Shown here in pieces: positions 52,765-63,769 of a stretch of DNA of 64,000 nucleotides. The position numbers and the translations under genes were made by a program. Every line of letters begins with the position of its first letter. The first letter of the stretch is position 1. The notes under the pieces were generated by a model. It made no database searches. It was not told the DNA's origin and saw only the letters and a program-made list of their open reading frames with translations. The stretch spans positions 44,392,001-44,456,000 of the forward strand of contig CM073887.1 of the NCBI GenBank assembly GCA_037176705.1. The letters run 5' to 3'. The DNA is from Molossus alvarezi. Taxonomy: Eukaryota; Chordata; Mammalia; Chiroptera; Molossidae.

Positions 52765-54150
52765 TTTAATCTTTCTCCAGCAGGTTCTAGTGGGGTCTAG
52801 TCTCCAAAGTGACAGAACAAGTCTGTTCTCCCAGTACCCCAAGTGTGTGAGTCTCCTCACCTTTGAAGGTGGGCATCATGTCTTCTCTGGTCCAGGCTAC
52901 ATAGTTCCAGTTCTTTGTTTTATTCTTTCAGTAGTAGCATTTCTTAAACTCCTCTGCATCATGAATGCTTTTCTCTCTCCAAAATACTCCACTCTGTCAG
53001 TGATACTTTTAAAATTAATTCTTCAAAATTGAAAGGAGTGTTACAAATGTTGAAGAAACAATGACTGGGGATATCATGATATTTGTACTTCTTAAATTAG
53101 GCTAGATGAGCAAAGATTTTAAGCTTCCTGTGTGGTCTAGTCAGGTCTGATTTCTCAGGCAGGCTAGCTTTATTTCTCATGTGAAAAGCACACTGGGGGA
53201 GGGGTGACAAAGCAGAAATAATGATCATCACACTGATTGTTGTTTGGTTGCTGGTACTGCCAGCTAAGTCCAAAAAGAAGCAACAATATCATTACGTAGT
53301 TTGGCCGTATTAGAATAAGCTCTTTGTGATGTATACATCCGTTATAGAGCCTAGTGGAATGGGATCTTGTTAAAACAGTGATTCCAAATATTTCTAATTG
53401 TGAAGGTTTCAGCAACTTAAATCTTTAAAATCAAAAGAAGTGATGATATTTGGATATAATATTTGATTTGGGCAGTTGACAGCAGTAATTGATTTATAAT
53501 TCATCATTCTACTGACATTGCTTTGTGTTTTACACATACATGATACTTTCTGGTTTATTTTTGGACCCCATATTAGTTTTATTAGTGTTATTGTCAAGAG
53601 TATTAATAAAAATGAACAAAGATCACTTATATAAAATCATCACTAAGTTTCTTCTCCATATGGTGGTGTTCTAAATGTTAGGAATATAATTTGATTTAAT
53701 TTTCTGATGTAATGTATTATTTAAATGAGAAATGAGCATAAGCCCGGTCAGTAAAAAGAAGGAAGTGAATAGCTTTTTCACAGATAACAGTTCTATCGAA
53801 AATATGCAACCAGGTCATTTGTTATTTTCCAAGCTATCCCCTTCCTGAAAAGCATATCCATCCATATTGGTGGTCCACCTGGACTGTTAACATCTTCAGG
53901 AAGCAGACAATCACCATTTGGGAAATAGCATTTGTTGCAGGCAAGACTCATCAGTGGAAGCTACAATTTGTGGGTGACAGTATGATGAGATATTATATTT
54001 ATGTAGTCTCGAAGTCTCCCCCACAAGAAAAATGTACAGAGGAAAAGCTAATGTTACAATGGAGAAACCTAGCAGATACAACTGGAACCAAGTGATCTGA
54101 GTTACCATCATCAGAAGTGAGACATGGATATCATCATGTGCCTTCTGGTA
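52765..54150. other. Intron 2, nothing assigned with confidence
   Basis: 53,800-54,150 may belong to an old L1 whose 3' end is clearer further right. No landmark elsewhere. Confidence 0.4.
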
Positions 54151-54399
54151 TGATGCACTGAGCAAGGCACAGCGTTACTTCTGTATTGTGCTTGCCAAAT
54201 TGCATAACCTGAATTTAGTCACGAAGAAGCATTAGGTGGACCCAGATTAAGGGACATTCTACAAAATAATTGGCTAGTACTCCTTAAGAGTCAGGGTCAC
54301 GAGAGTCAAACTGTTCTAGATTGGAGGAGATATGATAGTTGGATGCAATGGGGTGATCTGGACCAGAAAAGACATCAGTGGTGCATTTGGCAAAAATAT

Positions 54400-54590
54400 G
54401 TATGAGGCTGGTTCTAGATCATTGAATAAATCTTGTTGATGGTTAATTTCCTGGTTTTGATCATTATAGCTGTGATTATATGAGGTGTTAACTTTGGGGA
54501 AGCTGGATGAAGGGTACACAGGAATTTTTTTTATACTATTTTTGAAACTTTTGTAAGTCTAAAAGTATTTCAAAATGAAGTTAAGCCACA
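54400..54590 (+). mobile_element. Old L1 3' end, sense orientation
   Basis: 'gatggttaatttcctggttt', 'taactttggggaagctggat' and 'tgtaagtctaaaagtatttc' followed by 'aaaatgaagtt' are the last part of an old L1 (L1ME-like). Confidence 0.7.
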
Positions 54591-55320
54591 ACCATAATAT
54601 AAAGTAATTTAACTCAGCAGAGAATAAGACTTTCATGTTTTTATCTTGTGACGTTTCTTTTGATTGGTTTCCTTGCTTCCTAAATCTCCACTGTGATCTG
54701 GATAGCTGAGGTTTCTTATTAAGGAATTTTGGGATAAGTGAGGCATTGCTGGATTGGATTGCAACTACATTTTGAAAGGTTTTGTTTAATTAATTAATTT
54801 ACTTACTTATTTTTGTACAGAGCTGTAATTACATCTTTGGGTTTCCAGTGGCTCTGTAGGTTATTTGAGCTTTACTGTTGCAGCCACCAGAATCCCTGCC
54901 TGGAAACTTAGCTCTGTAATTAATTCACTAGTTTGTCTCTGTTTTTTATTATTATGTTCTGAATTCAGGTTAGTCCCATGAATTTTTCCACTATGTGTCA
55001 TATATTATTGAATTTCATGTTTGTTGGTTGTTGCCTAGGAAGAGTTGATTTTTGTATAAAAATGTTTTATTTAAAATGGAAATATCATACCAAATATCTT
55101 ATTTTTTTCTCTCAGAAAAGACAGTTTGGAGTTTTTGTAAATATAATGAATAAGTAAACTTACACTGGCATAAGCACCAGCTGGTAACCTTTTATTGGGT
55201 AATAATTAGAATGGAAGAAATTAATACATGGAAATGATCTTTTAACAGAAGCAGTTGTTAATGTATGACTCATAGATTCTTAAATCTAGAAGAAACTTGA
55301 CAAGGCTGTTTTGACCAGTA
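54591..55320. other. Intron 2, nothing recognised
   Basis: AT-rich, no repeat landmark. Confidence 0.45.
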
Positions 55321-55324
55321 TGGG

Positions 55325-55498
55325 AGAGGAAAAGAACATGGACTTGGGAGTCAGGAGACATAGTTTTGCATCCCAGATTCATCGCTCCTTATTATTGTAT
55401 CTTGGACAGTTCATTTAACTTTTCTGAGCCTTAAGTTTCTCATCTGTAAAACTGGAATAATAGTAGCATTTTGCAAAGTTGTTGTGAGAAGTGAAGTA
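55325..55498 (+). mobile_element. MIR SINE
   Basis: 'acatggacttgggagtcagg', 'ctgagccttaagtttctcat' and 'ctgtaaaactggaataatag' lie in MIR order; a Ves SINE lies at its 3' edge. Confidence 0.85.
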
Positions 55499-55686
55499 GC
55501 CTGGCTGGTGTGGCTCAGAGGATTGAGTGTCGTCCAATGGACTGGGAGGTCCCGGTTCGATTTCTGGTCAGGGCACATGCCTGGGTTGCTGTGCAGGAGG
55601 CAGCGGATCAGTTCTCTCTCACATCGATGTTTCTATCTCTCCCATCCTCTCTCTCTAAAAAATCAATAAAAGCATATTTTAAAAAG
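55499..55686 (+). mobile_element. Ves SINE, class B
   Basis: Head gcctggctggtgtggctcag, tail 'aaaaatcaataaaagcatat'. About 25 nt are deleted between 'gggttgc' and 'tgtgcaggaggcagc'. TSD 'agaagtgaagta' before, 'agaagtaagtga' after. Confidence 0.87.
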
Positions 55687-55775
55687 AAGAAGTAAGTGAG
55701 GTAGGATGCACTATGCCTGGTCTAACGTGGGCATTTCATATATGGTGGTTCTATTCTGACCTCCAGCCAGATTTA

Positions 55776-55990
55776 TTTTAAAAAATTGTTTTTTCTTTAT
55801 TGATTTTAGAGAGAGAGGAAGGGAGAAGGAGAGAGAAACATCAATGAGAGAGAACATTGATTGGCTGCCTCCTACATGCCCCCCTCTGGGGATTGGGCCC
55901 ACAACCCGGGCATGTGCCCTGACCAGGAATCAAACTGGCGAACTCTTCGTGCATAGGTTGATGCTCAGCCACTGAGTCACACCAGCTGGG
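55776..55990 (-). mobile_element. Ves SINE, class B
   Basis: TSD 'ctccagccagattta' before (55761) and 'ctccagccaggttta' after (55991). Head 'gagtcacaccagctggg'. Confidence 0.92.
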
Positions 55991-56096
55991 CTCCAGCCAG
56001 GTTTATAACTAAGCTGTCTGCAGTTGAGAGAATCTGCTCTGCTTATAAAGATCTATAGAAAGATGATAGCATATGTCAGTAACTTCTATCAGTATT

Positions 56097-56313
56097 AAAA
56101 AAATTTTTTTTTCCTTTATTGATTTTAGAGAGAGAGGAAATGAGAGGAGAGAGAGAGAGAGACACATCGATGAGAGGGAACATTGATTTGTGGCCTCCTG
56201 CATGCCCCTCACTAGGGATCAGGCCCACAACCTGGGCATGTGTCCTGACCGGGAATCGAATCGGCGACCTTGGTGCATGGGTCGCTGCTCAACCACTGAG
56301 CTACATTGGCCGA
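56097..56313 (-). mobile_element. Ves SINE, class B
   Basis: TSD 'acttctatcagtatt' (56082-56096) against 'acttctaccagtatt' (56314-56328). Head 'gagctacattggccga'. Confidence 0.92.
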
Positions 56314-56328
56314 ACTTCTACCAGTATT

Positions 56329-56744
56329 TCACAAGTCATTTCCTAGGGAAGTTTTTCCGTATCTCTTATTTCAGAGAAATTATTTTCTTTTATATGTTAG
56401 CCACATTACTCCAAAATCTATTAGATAAGTGTCAGTCATTTGTGAGACGTTTCTTTGTGTTTTAGTGTTCTTACTGAAATAATTTGATACAGATAGCATA
56501 TTAAATTTGTTTTAGGAGAAAATCTTTTGAGACATAGGGGACAAGAAGATGTACAGACAGTTGGAAGGAAACATTTCTATGTATAGTTTTCTTGCAAGTT
56601 TTAGATTTGCGTTGGCACTTTGAACCTCTGAGAGAGATCAGCAATTCCTTAAGTTCCAGTCATTGTTCCTGTTTTACTATAGTTTCAAAAGTACTCGAAT
56701 TTATTCCTCAGTTTTCTGATTTTGATATTGTATTGTTGGTTTGT
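56329..56744. other. Intron 2, nothing recognised
   Basis: AT-rich, unique-looking. Confidence 0.45.
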
Positions 56745-57010
56745 AAGCGAACATCATTATTTTGAGTAATTATACACTGAAGTGTTTAGAGTTGAATGGA
56801 CATACCTGCAACTTACTCTCAGGTGGTTAAGAGCATAATATACATGTGTATGTGAATATATTATCTATAGAGGGAGGGAGGCAGAGAAGGCTGTGGTAGC
56901 CCTGGCAGTGTTAACAGTTGGTGAATTTGGGTGAAGGCAGGTCTTTGTGCTTTCCTTATAACTTTTCTCTAAGTTTGAAACTCTCTCAGAATTATATTGG
57001 GTTGAGTTAT
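56745..57010 (+). mobile_element. Old L1 3' end (L1ME-like), sense orientation
   Basis: 'acactgaagtgtttagagtt', 'cctgcaacttactctcaggt', 'gttaacagttggtgaatttg' and 'tctctaagtttgaaactctc' lie in the order of an L1ME 3' UTR. Confidence 0.82.
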
Positions 57011-57560
57011 ATTCCTGTACCCTGAGGAGATGTAAGTGAATGGCAGTTTCAGAGGGAGGGAGGTTAGAAGCAACTGGGGAAGCATAGAAAATAATGAGTA
57101 ATTCAGTAAATTCACTGGCAAAAAAGTTAGTTGTTCCTTTAATTTAACTTTTTTTCCTAGCCAGAACAGAATTCATTTTGTGTAGAAAGGCCTGTACAGA
57201 AAGAGAGAAAGCTAGCTGCTACTGTGTCAAAGCAGGGAAAACTAATTGGAAGTGAAATCAGATGATAAAAAGTAAAGAATTACTTTACTTCGTATATGTA
57301 CATACAAGGATAAAAAGAACGTATAAGGCAGAAATATTAGTACTTTAAAAATTATCCAGTGCTCAGGTAATCTTTCTTCTACCAGAGAGGTACAAGTTAG
57401 TTTTCTATAATTACCACTCTATTCTACTAGTTAGTAGATATTAATTGGTACTATATTTTAAATTGCTATTGATTTCAAAGTTAATATTTTATACTCTTAA
57501 TAAAAAATTACATGATGTTTATGATTATTTTCCCTTTAAAAAGTCTTCTAAATAACAAAA
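57011..57560. other. Intron 2 before the microexon, nothing recognised
   Basis: No mobile element in the last roughly 600 nt of intron 2, unlike most of the intron. Confidence 0.5.
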
Positions 57561-57571
57561 AAAATTTTTTG

Positions 57572-57624
57572 AACCTTCTCTCTTTTCTTTCACATCAACG
57601 ATGACATCTCTTTGGGGAATGCAG
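57572..57624 (+). promoter_or_regulatory. KIF13B: Splice acceptor of the KIF13B microexon
   Basis: A strong CT tract 'ccttctctcttttctttcac' (57572-57591) lies about 30 nt before the AG (57623-57624), an unusually long spacing. The acceptor reads 'ggaatgcag', with TGC immediately before the AG. CT-rich tracts are bound by PTB proteins, and TGC near the acceptor is the SRRM4-type signal of neural microexons. Regulation is inferred only. Confidence 0.65.
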
Positions 57625-57637
57625 AAGCCAGCCAAAG
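57625..57637 (+). CDS. KIF13B: KIF13B 13-nt microexon (probably exon 3)
   Basis: 'aagccagccaaag' between 'gaatgcag' and the donor 'gtaagag'. Its first base completes the arginine codon left open by exon 2 (CG+A), followed by S-Q-P-K in whole codons, so the frame is ready for the next exon starting V-F-A-Y-D. The human protein reads R-G-Q-P-K-V-F here from memory, which implies the same exon size with one substitution (G to S). At 13 nt it is far below normal exon size. Skipping it would shift the frame; within the 61-nt next exon I then find no stop, so the effect would depend on exons outside the window. I am confident because both splice sites and both phases agree. Confidence 0.87.
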
Positions 57638-57763
57638 GTAAGAGATTTGGTGTATTATGCAATGCTTGTCAAGATCTTAGGTGCATATTTTTGAAGTACT
57701 GGTAATTTCCTTCTCAAAAGTATTTTCTCTCTGTCACTTTTGTAAAGGTAATGCAAGCTGTGT

Positions 57764-58410
57764 TAGCCTCTTTATAAATCTGAAGCCATTTATTGGCATA
57801 GGAGGGACTGGAGGCTTATGGAAAAACTGTATTTGTACTTTGACCAATTATGACCGGTCTCCTGGCAACTACAACACAGATTCCTTTTGTGCTTTGCTGT
57901 TCACCATGGATTGGCTCAAAACTGGTCGTTCCAATCTGTGGTCAGAACTGCCCTAGGCAGACTCATCCACGTTGCTCCCAAGACAGCTGGGGACACATTC
58001 TCAGGTCAACAGAGACCTGCCCTGGCTCACAGCTTCCTCAAGGAAACATGCTTTCATCTTAGATTTGAGCCCACATGCGAAAGAAACTTCAGTGGGTTTC
58101 GTCAGTTCCTGTATCTCAGGGAATTTATAGTTGTGCCACAGTGGACACCAGGACACCAGGACTATATTTTTGAATTGATCATTCTCTGAAGTTACTTGGA
58201 ACTGTCCAGGAAATTCAGATTTTTATCTGCAATCTTGGAGTTTTATTTTAGAGTCTATGTTGAATTGTAATTCCATTCTCTATTATTATTGCTAAAATAT
58301 TATAGGCATGGCTGTCTGGGACTCTGAATGATGTAAAAATAGTTTAATATGGCACCCATTTCTTTATATATGTAAAACTAATCCTATTAGTTTTATCTCA
58401 TCTTTGTTAT
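57764..58410. other. Intron 3, nothing recognised
   Basis: Less AT-rich at 57,840-58,150. Three overlapping short frames (70-100 residues) have no recognised domain and no splice context. Confidence 0.45.
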
Positions 58411-58431
58411 GTAAAGGTGCTGGATTTTTTT

Positions 58432-58653
58432 TTTTTCAATTTTCAGTTTTAGTTTATTTTAGAGAGAGAAGAAAGGAGAGGGAGAGAGAAAGAAACATCA
58501 ATGTAAGAATGAAACTGATTAGTTGCCTCTCTATGTGCCCCGACCAGGGATTGAACCCACAACCTGGGTATGTGCTCTGACTGGGAATCGAACCCGAGAC
58601 CCTTTGGTGTATGGGACGACACTCCAACCAACCCAGTCACACCAGCCAGGACA
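58432..58653 (-). mobile_element. Ves SINE, class B
   Basis: Exact TSD 'gtgctggattttttt' (58417-58431 and 58654-58668). The 3' end is 'caattttcagttttagttta', a variant unlike other class B copies. Confidence 0.9.
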
Positions 58654-58668
58654 GTGCTGGATTTTTTT

Positions 58669-59159
58669 CCCCTTAGAACAGGGGCTGGAGATTGCAGCAG
58701 AGATGTGAGGAAACATCACATGGCTATTTAAAAATTATCCATGCTGTATTTAATTCAACTGTATATTTGTATATTAACATTTAGAGAAACTTTGTTGACA
58801 TAAAAACTATGAAAGGACACACACCACATTATTAACATAGGTGTTACCTTTGGGAGTGGTATGTTTGGCGAATGGGAGGCCTTTATTTTGTACTTTACGC
58901 TTCTGTGTTATGTGACTTTGTTATAATGACTGTGTGTTTCTTCTCTGTTACTTGAAAAAAAGATTTTATTAAAAGTTTTAAGGAAAAATGTTTATTTAGA
59001 AAGAAAAGGGTTTGTTTGCTTTAGGAAATCCATGGCTGGAAGAGTCCTGTAATAATTTATAAAATTGCTGAAACTTAAAGAAGACTATTCAGTATTGTTA
59101 GTAAATAAGAACTAAGTGTTCATTAGTTTTTAACTTTGTGCCAGGCAGTGGGCCTTTCA
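58669..59159. other. Intron 3, possibly an old L1 3' end
   Basis: 'ttacctttgggagtggtatg' and 'gaatgggaggcctttatttt' resemble an old L1 3' UTR, but too few words match to call it. Confidence 0.35.
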
Positions 59160-59172
59160 AAAAATTGGGGGA

Positions 59173-59378
59173 GCCCAGCCGGTGTGGCTCAGTGGTTGAG
59201 CGTTGACCCATGTACCAAGAGGTCATGGCACATGCCCAAGTTGTGGGCCCGATCCCCAGTGGGGGGCATGCAGGAGGCAGCTAGTTGATGTTCTCTGTCA
59301 TCGATGTTTCTGTCTCTCTCTTCCTCCCTCTTCCTTCCTCTCTCTAAAATCAGTAAAGAAAAAAATTGTTTTTTTAAA
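59173..59378 (+). mobile_element. Ves SINE, class B
   Basis: Head gcccagccggtgtggctcag. About 20 nt of the B-box region are missing ('gaggtcatggcacatgccca'). Flanks 'aaattgggggag' and 'aaattgagggaa' are a TSD. Confidence 0.9.
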
Positions 59379-60220
59379 TTGAGGGAATAAAGCTAATTTA
59401 GCCTAGTAGTGGAGAGCCTAGTGGTGAGCAGACTGCTGGCTCACAGGCTGGGTTCAACTCCCAGCTCCCCTCCTGCCAGCCACCAGGTTCTTAACTTCTT
59501 TGTACCTCATGGAGTTATCAGCTATTGATCTAGTTAATTTAGTGATAGCTTCTCTACTGGAATTGAGACTAAGACATTCAGTTGTTTAAGGAATCCCTAA
59601 ATTACAAAGAGAAAGAAAAGAAACCACCTCATGCTAATGGAGAGAGGAGTGCCTTTTAGAGCCCGATCCTTGATAAGTACACAGCATGAGTGGTGAAGGG
59701 ATTGTTGAAGTGAGGAGTTCAGGTTCCAGAAGAATCAGGATGGTTTCTGCTTAACCTTATTAAGTACAGAATTAAATAAAATGATCGGAGATGAGAGTTG
59801 AAAACTAGAGCAGAAGACACTTAATTTGAGCTTCACATTTTGTTTACTCTCACCATGCTGAAATGATTCTCACCCTGACTGATGAATGTAGTTTGAAAAA
59901 CAGCCCCTACCTGAAATGTTGATACACTGTCCTTTGGGACCACCGTCCATCTTCTTTTCCTCCTCTTCTTGTTGAAGAACTGCTAACATAGTGAACCACC
60001 ACCATGATACATAGATACCTGTTTCACTTTGGAAAAATGTTGAGGATTAGTTGCAGCTGGGTGGTAGCTTCTGGGCTCCAGGGCTCCGACCTCTTGGGTG
60101 TTGTCAACCATTGGGCTTCTGCTTGCCTTTCTGGCCTGTCTTCTCCATTCCTTCCCAGGGAACACATGCCTCCTCTTTTGCACAAAGCATGGGTGTCCTG
60201 ACCCTTCCCTGCTTTGAAGG
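59379..60220. other. Intron 3, nothing assigned
   Basis: 59,400-59,520 contains 'gctgggttcaactcccagct', which could be a MIR core but lacks neighbours in order. No other landmark. Confidence 0.4.
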
Positions 60221-60224
60221 GTTT

Positions 60225-60540
60225 TTATTTTTAAAAAATTTAGTTATTTCTAGATATCAGGCATTTAAATTATTTTTTCAATTACAGTTGACATTCTATA
60301 TTAGTTTCAGGTGTACAGCATACTGATTAGATATTTATATAATTTATGAAGTGATTCCCCCCTTCCTGATAAAGTCTAGAACCCACCTGACACCCTACAT
60401 AATTACTACAATATTATTGACTATATTCCCATGCTGTACTTGACATCACCTTCACTGTTTTATAACTACCAATTTGTAGGTCTTAATCCCTTTTGAAAGT
60501 GTTTTTAAGTAGTCATCCTGTTGGTTGCCCCAGGGTCCCC
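60225..60540 (-). mobile_element. Old L1 3'-end fragment, antisense
   Basis: 'tcaattacagttgacattct', 'attagtttcaggtgtacagc' and 'actatattcccatgctgtac' are in the order of an old L1 3' UTR in complement. Confidence 0.78.
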
Positions 60541-60591
60541 CTACTTATTTAGCTGTTCTCCTGGTGCACTTACTCCCAGAACTGCTCTTTT

Positions 60592-60800
60592 TTGTTGTTG
60601 TTGTTCAGATAGAGTGGGAGGGAGAGAGAGAGAGAGAGAAACATCGATGTGAAGGGACACGTCGAGTGGCTGCCACCCACATGACCAACCAGGGCCGGGG
60701 ACAAACTGCAACCGAGTACGTGCCCTTAGCGGGAACCGAACCCGGGACTCTCTGGACTGCAGGCCGGCGCTCCAACTGCTGAGCCAAACTGGCCAGCGCT
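60592..60800 (-). mobile_element. Ves SINE, class A, lacking the 3' terminus, (GTT)n tail
   Basis: Exact TSD 'cagaactgctcttt' (60577-60590 and 60801-60814). It passes from 'ttttgttgttgttgttcag' directly into 'atagagtgggagggagag', so the last roughly 35 nt before the usual tail are missing. Confidence 0.9.
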
Positions 60801-61022
60801 CAGAACTGCTCTTTGCAGCCATCTCCGACTGCATTGTTTTGTCCTGTGGTCTTGCTGTGGCTCCTACTCCACTTCACTCCCCATCAGTCTCATGTTTCAG
60901 GGATTCTCAATTTCTGATCCAGGTACTTTCAAAAACGTGCTCTCCTTTCCCCTTTTGGCCCTTCCTTTCCCTCTCGCCATCATTTTGAGTTAATTTCAGA
61001 TGGGGCATATATGGTATATTTA

Positions 61023-61231
61023 TTCTTTTCTTCATTGAATTTAGAGAGACAGGAAGGGAGAGGGAGAGAGATAGAAACAGCGATGAAAGAGAACATCATT
61101 TGGCCACCTCCTGCATGTCCCCCATTGGGGATTTTGGCCCACAACCTGGGCATGGGCCCTGACCAGGAATTGAACCAGCGACCTCTTGATGCATGGGTCA
61201 ACACTCAGCCACTGAGCCACACCAGCCAGGC
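61023..61231 (-). mobile_element. Ves SINE, class B
   Basis: Exact 17-nt TSD 'catatatggtatattta' (61006-61022 and 61232-61248). Confidence 0.93.
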
Positions 61232-61380
61232 CATATATGGTATATTTAATTTATTATCCTAATGCAATTTCCTTTGTTAAAAATGTTAACTTTTAGACAG
61301 ACCTCTGGTTCAGATAACCTTGTGCATTCACACAGAAACATTTTTCTGCCAACTCCAAATTCATAGTAGGGACAGATAAG

Positions 61381-61607
61381 ATATTTTTTTTAAATATGTT
61401 TTTATTGATTTTTTTTTTTTAAAGAGAGAGAGAGGAAGGGAGGGAGAGAAATATTGATGTGAAGGAGAAACATCCATCAGCTGCCTCCTGTACAACCCCC
61501 TACTGGTGATCGAGCCTGCAACCTGGGCATATGCCCTAACCGGGAATTGAACCGGAACCTCTCAGTTCATGGGATGACATTCAGTCTACTGAACCACACC
61601 AGCCAGG
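61381..61607 (-). mobile_element. Ves SINE, class B
   Basis: 'ttttattgatttttttttt' to 'gaaccacaccagccaggc'. Flanks 'cagataagat' and 'cagataaaaa' are a short TSD. Confidence 0.87.
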
Positions 61608-61623
61608 CAGATAAAAAATTTTT

Positions 61624-61709
61624 AGCCCTGGCCGGTTTGGCTCACCGGTTAGAGCATCAGCCTGCAGTCCAGAGAGTCCTGGGTTTGGTTCCTGCTAGGG
61701 GCATGTACC
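61624..61709 (+). mobile_element. Ves SINE, class A, tRNA-like head only
   Basis: 86 nt: gccctggccggtttggctca through the B box to 'aggggcatgtacc', followed at once by A9. The middle and 3' end are absent. Flanks 'aaaaaattttta' and 'aaaagattttta' are a probable TSD. Confidence 0.85.
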
Positions 61710-61774
61710 AAAAAAAAAGATTTTTAAAATATTAAAATTATATGATATTTGCCCAAATTGCCAGCTTGATCACC

Positions 61775-61890
61775 ATTAGGGGGCATGTAAGAGGCAACCG
61801 ATTGATGTTTCTTTCTCACGTCCATGTTTCTCTCTCTCTCCCCCTTCCTCTCTCTCAAAAAAAAAAAAAAAAAAAAAATCAATAAAAACA
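61775..61890 (+). mobile_element. Ves SINE, class B, 5'-truncated
   Basis: Starts 'gatcaccattagggggcatg'; CT-rich middle, A23, then 'tcaataaaaac'. The A run precedes the class B 3' word, a placement also seen at 14.8 kb. Confidence 0.87.
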
Positions 61891-61896
61891 CATTTA

Positions 61897-62158
61897 GCCC
61901 TGGCTGGTTTGGCTCAGCAGTTAGAGCGTCGGCCTGCGGTCCAGAGAGATCCGGGTTCAGTTCCCGCTAAGGGCATGTACTTCGGTTGCAATTTGTCCCC
62001 AGCCCTGGTTGGTCGTGTGGGTGGCAGCCACTCGATATGTCCCTTTTACATCAATGTTTCTCTCTCTCTCTCTTCCTCTCTCTCCCTCCCACTCTGTCTG
62101 AACAAAAAGAAAATGGAAAAATGTCCTCGGGTAAGGATTAAAAAACAAAACAAAACAA
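61897..62158 (+). mobile_element. Ves SINE, class A (young form)
   Basis: TSD 'aaaaacacattta' (61884) against 'aaaacacacgttta' (62161), taken from the tail of the preceding SINE. Tail (AAAAC)n. Confidence 0.92.
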
Positions 62159-62174
62159 AAAAAACACACGTTTA

Positions 62175-63110
62175 AGATCACATCATATTTAAAAACAACA
62201 TATGTAACTTTGGAGACCATCAGCAAGCTGGGGCTGAAGCAGCATATTCACTGGGCCTTGGGATCACACACAGGTTTTCAGGGGTGATTGAAGTTTCATT
62301 CTTGCAGATTAAAAAGGGTTCTGATGTGTGGTTGAGGACTGGAGAAACTCACCATGTGAAAACTGATCTGGGTGCAGCTCCACTGTGAATGAAGGCCTAA
62401 AAAATGTGTTTTTGGCCACCAACATTGAGCTAAAGTCTGTGCAAATAGAAGGGAGTAGAAAGGTCACTGGGCTTTGGGAAGACCAAAATCTGGGCTTCAG
62501 TTGTTGAGATTGGCAATGTAACTAGTCACATATAGGTAGCCAGAGAGAGAGGAAAAAAACAAGCACTCACGTAAGTCATAAAATACAAACTGCCAGTGCA
62601 CTTACAAACTGACATATACAGGTGCAAAACTGTCACTAGGAGGCAAGGCAACAAACACCCCAAGTGGGAAGTTTAGAAATGCAAGCTGAAATAAATTAAA
62701 ACGCAATTCCATTTAAAATCCTTAAAGAGCCTAAATTATAAAACATGAAATCCAAAAAATGAAAGAAAAAAAAAACTTTTAAAAGATCACAAAAAAGTGT
62801 GCACACTGTAGAAAGTAGTACATGTAAAAGATATAAACAAATCATCTGTGATGTCCCACCAACTAGCATTAACCACTACCAGTATTTCCAGTGTATATCC
62901 TTCCTACTTTTTGTCTGTATAGATTTTTGTACAAATATGGGATCATGGTCCAGACTTTGATAACTTTTATGTTAATATGTGAACATTTTCTTACAAGTCT
63001 TTTATAGTCTTTCAAGCTATACAACATTGCACATGGATGTGTTATAGTTTATTTAAAGAATCTGCTATTTTATAGCTATTTGCAGCTTGCTGTAGTAATC
63101 ATCTTTACAT
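62175..63110. other. Intron 3, nothing recognised with confidence
   Basis: 62,880-63,090 ('ttcttacaagtcttttatag', 'gctatacaacattgcacatg') has the feel of an old LINE 3' region, but no family is supported. Confidence 0.4.
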
Positions 63111-63130
63111 TTTATTATTTATTTATTTAT

Positions 63131-63364
63131 TTTTAATCCTCACCCGACACTTTTCCATATTTTGTTCAGATAGAGTGGGAGGGAGAGAGAGAGAGAGAGA
63201 AACATCGACGTGAAAAGGACACATGGAGTGGTTGCCACCCGCACGACCCAACCCAGGGCCAGGGACAAACTGCAACCGAGATACATGCCCTTAGTGGGAA
63301 CCGAACCCGGGTCTCTCTGGACTGCAGGCCTATGCTCTAACCGCTGAGCAAAACCGGCCAGGGC
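63131..63364 (-). mobile_element. Ves SINE, class A, with a small 3' deletion
   Basis: 'taatcctcacccgacacttt' lacks about 7 nt of the usual 'cccgaggacattttt'. TSD 'acattttatt' before, 'acgttttatt' after. It is the closest SINE to exon 4, about 435 nt upstream. Confidence 0.9.
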
Positions 63365-63769
63365 ACGTTTTATTTTTTAAAAATACCTTTGTTTTCTCTG
63401 AGAAAAGTAAAAATATAAAGACTACATAAAAACACTAAGAAGAAAACAAAGAACACGAGTCTTATGATGCAGAAATACACTTTATGTGTATGTAACTCTG
63501 TATGTGTATAATAGCCATCATATTATACATATTGTTTTGTAACCTCTTTTTTTCATTTAACATTGTGACGTTTTCAATGGGAAATTAAGATTTATATCAT
63601 CTATAGGGTGCTTAGTTCATTATAAGGTTGTACTATAATAATTGTCATTGTCATTGTAAGACACTAACGTGTTTTTATTTCACTATTTTGAACAAGGTTA
63701 TCAGTGTTTTGACATTGTTATAATATTATAAATATGTTAAGGTTTTGTTCTTTTTTTTAAAGGTTTTGT

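Larger units (their letters stand above)
6884..57624 (+). other. KIF13B: KIF13B intron 2 (50,741 nt)
   Basis: Begins with the strong donor 'gtaagtt' after 'gctcg' and ends 'ggaatgcag' before the microexon. It interrupts a codon after its second base. All entries between these positions are intronic retroelements or unassigned intron sequence. Confidence 0.88.

Noticed and set aside
57681..58189. Cluster of short + strand frames after the microexon
   Set aside because: Three overlapping frames, none in phase with the KIF13B exons and none with a recognised protein; the exon chain is complete without them.
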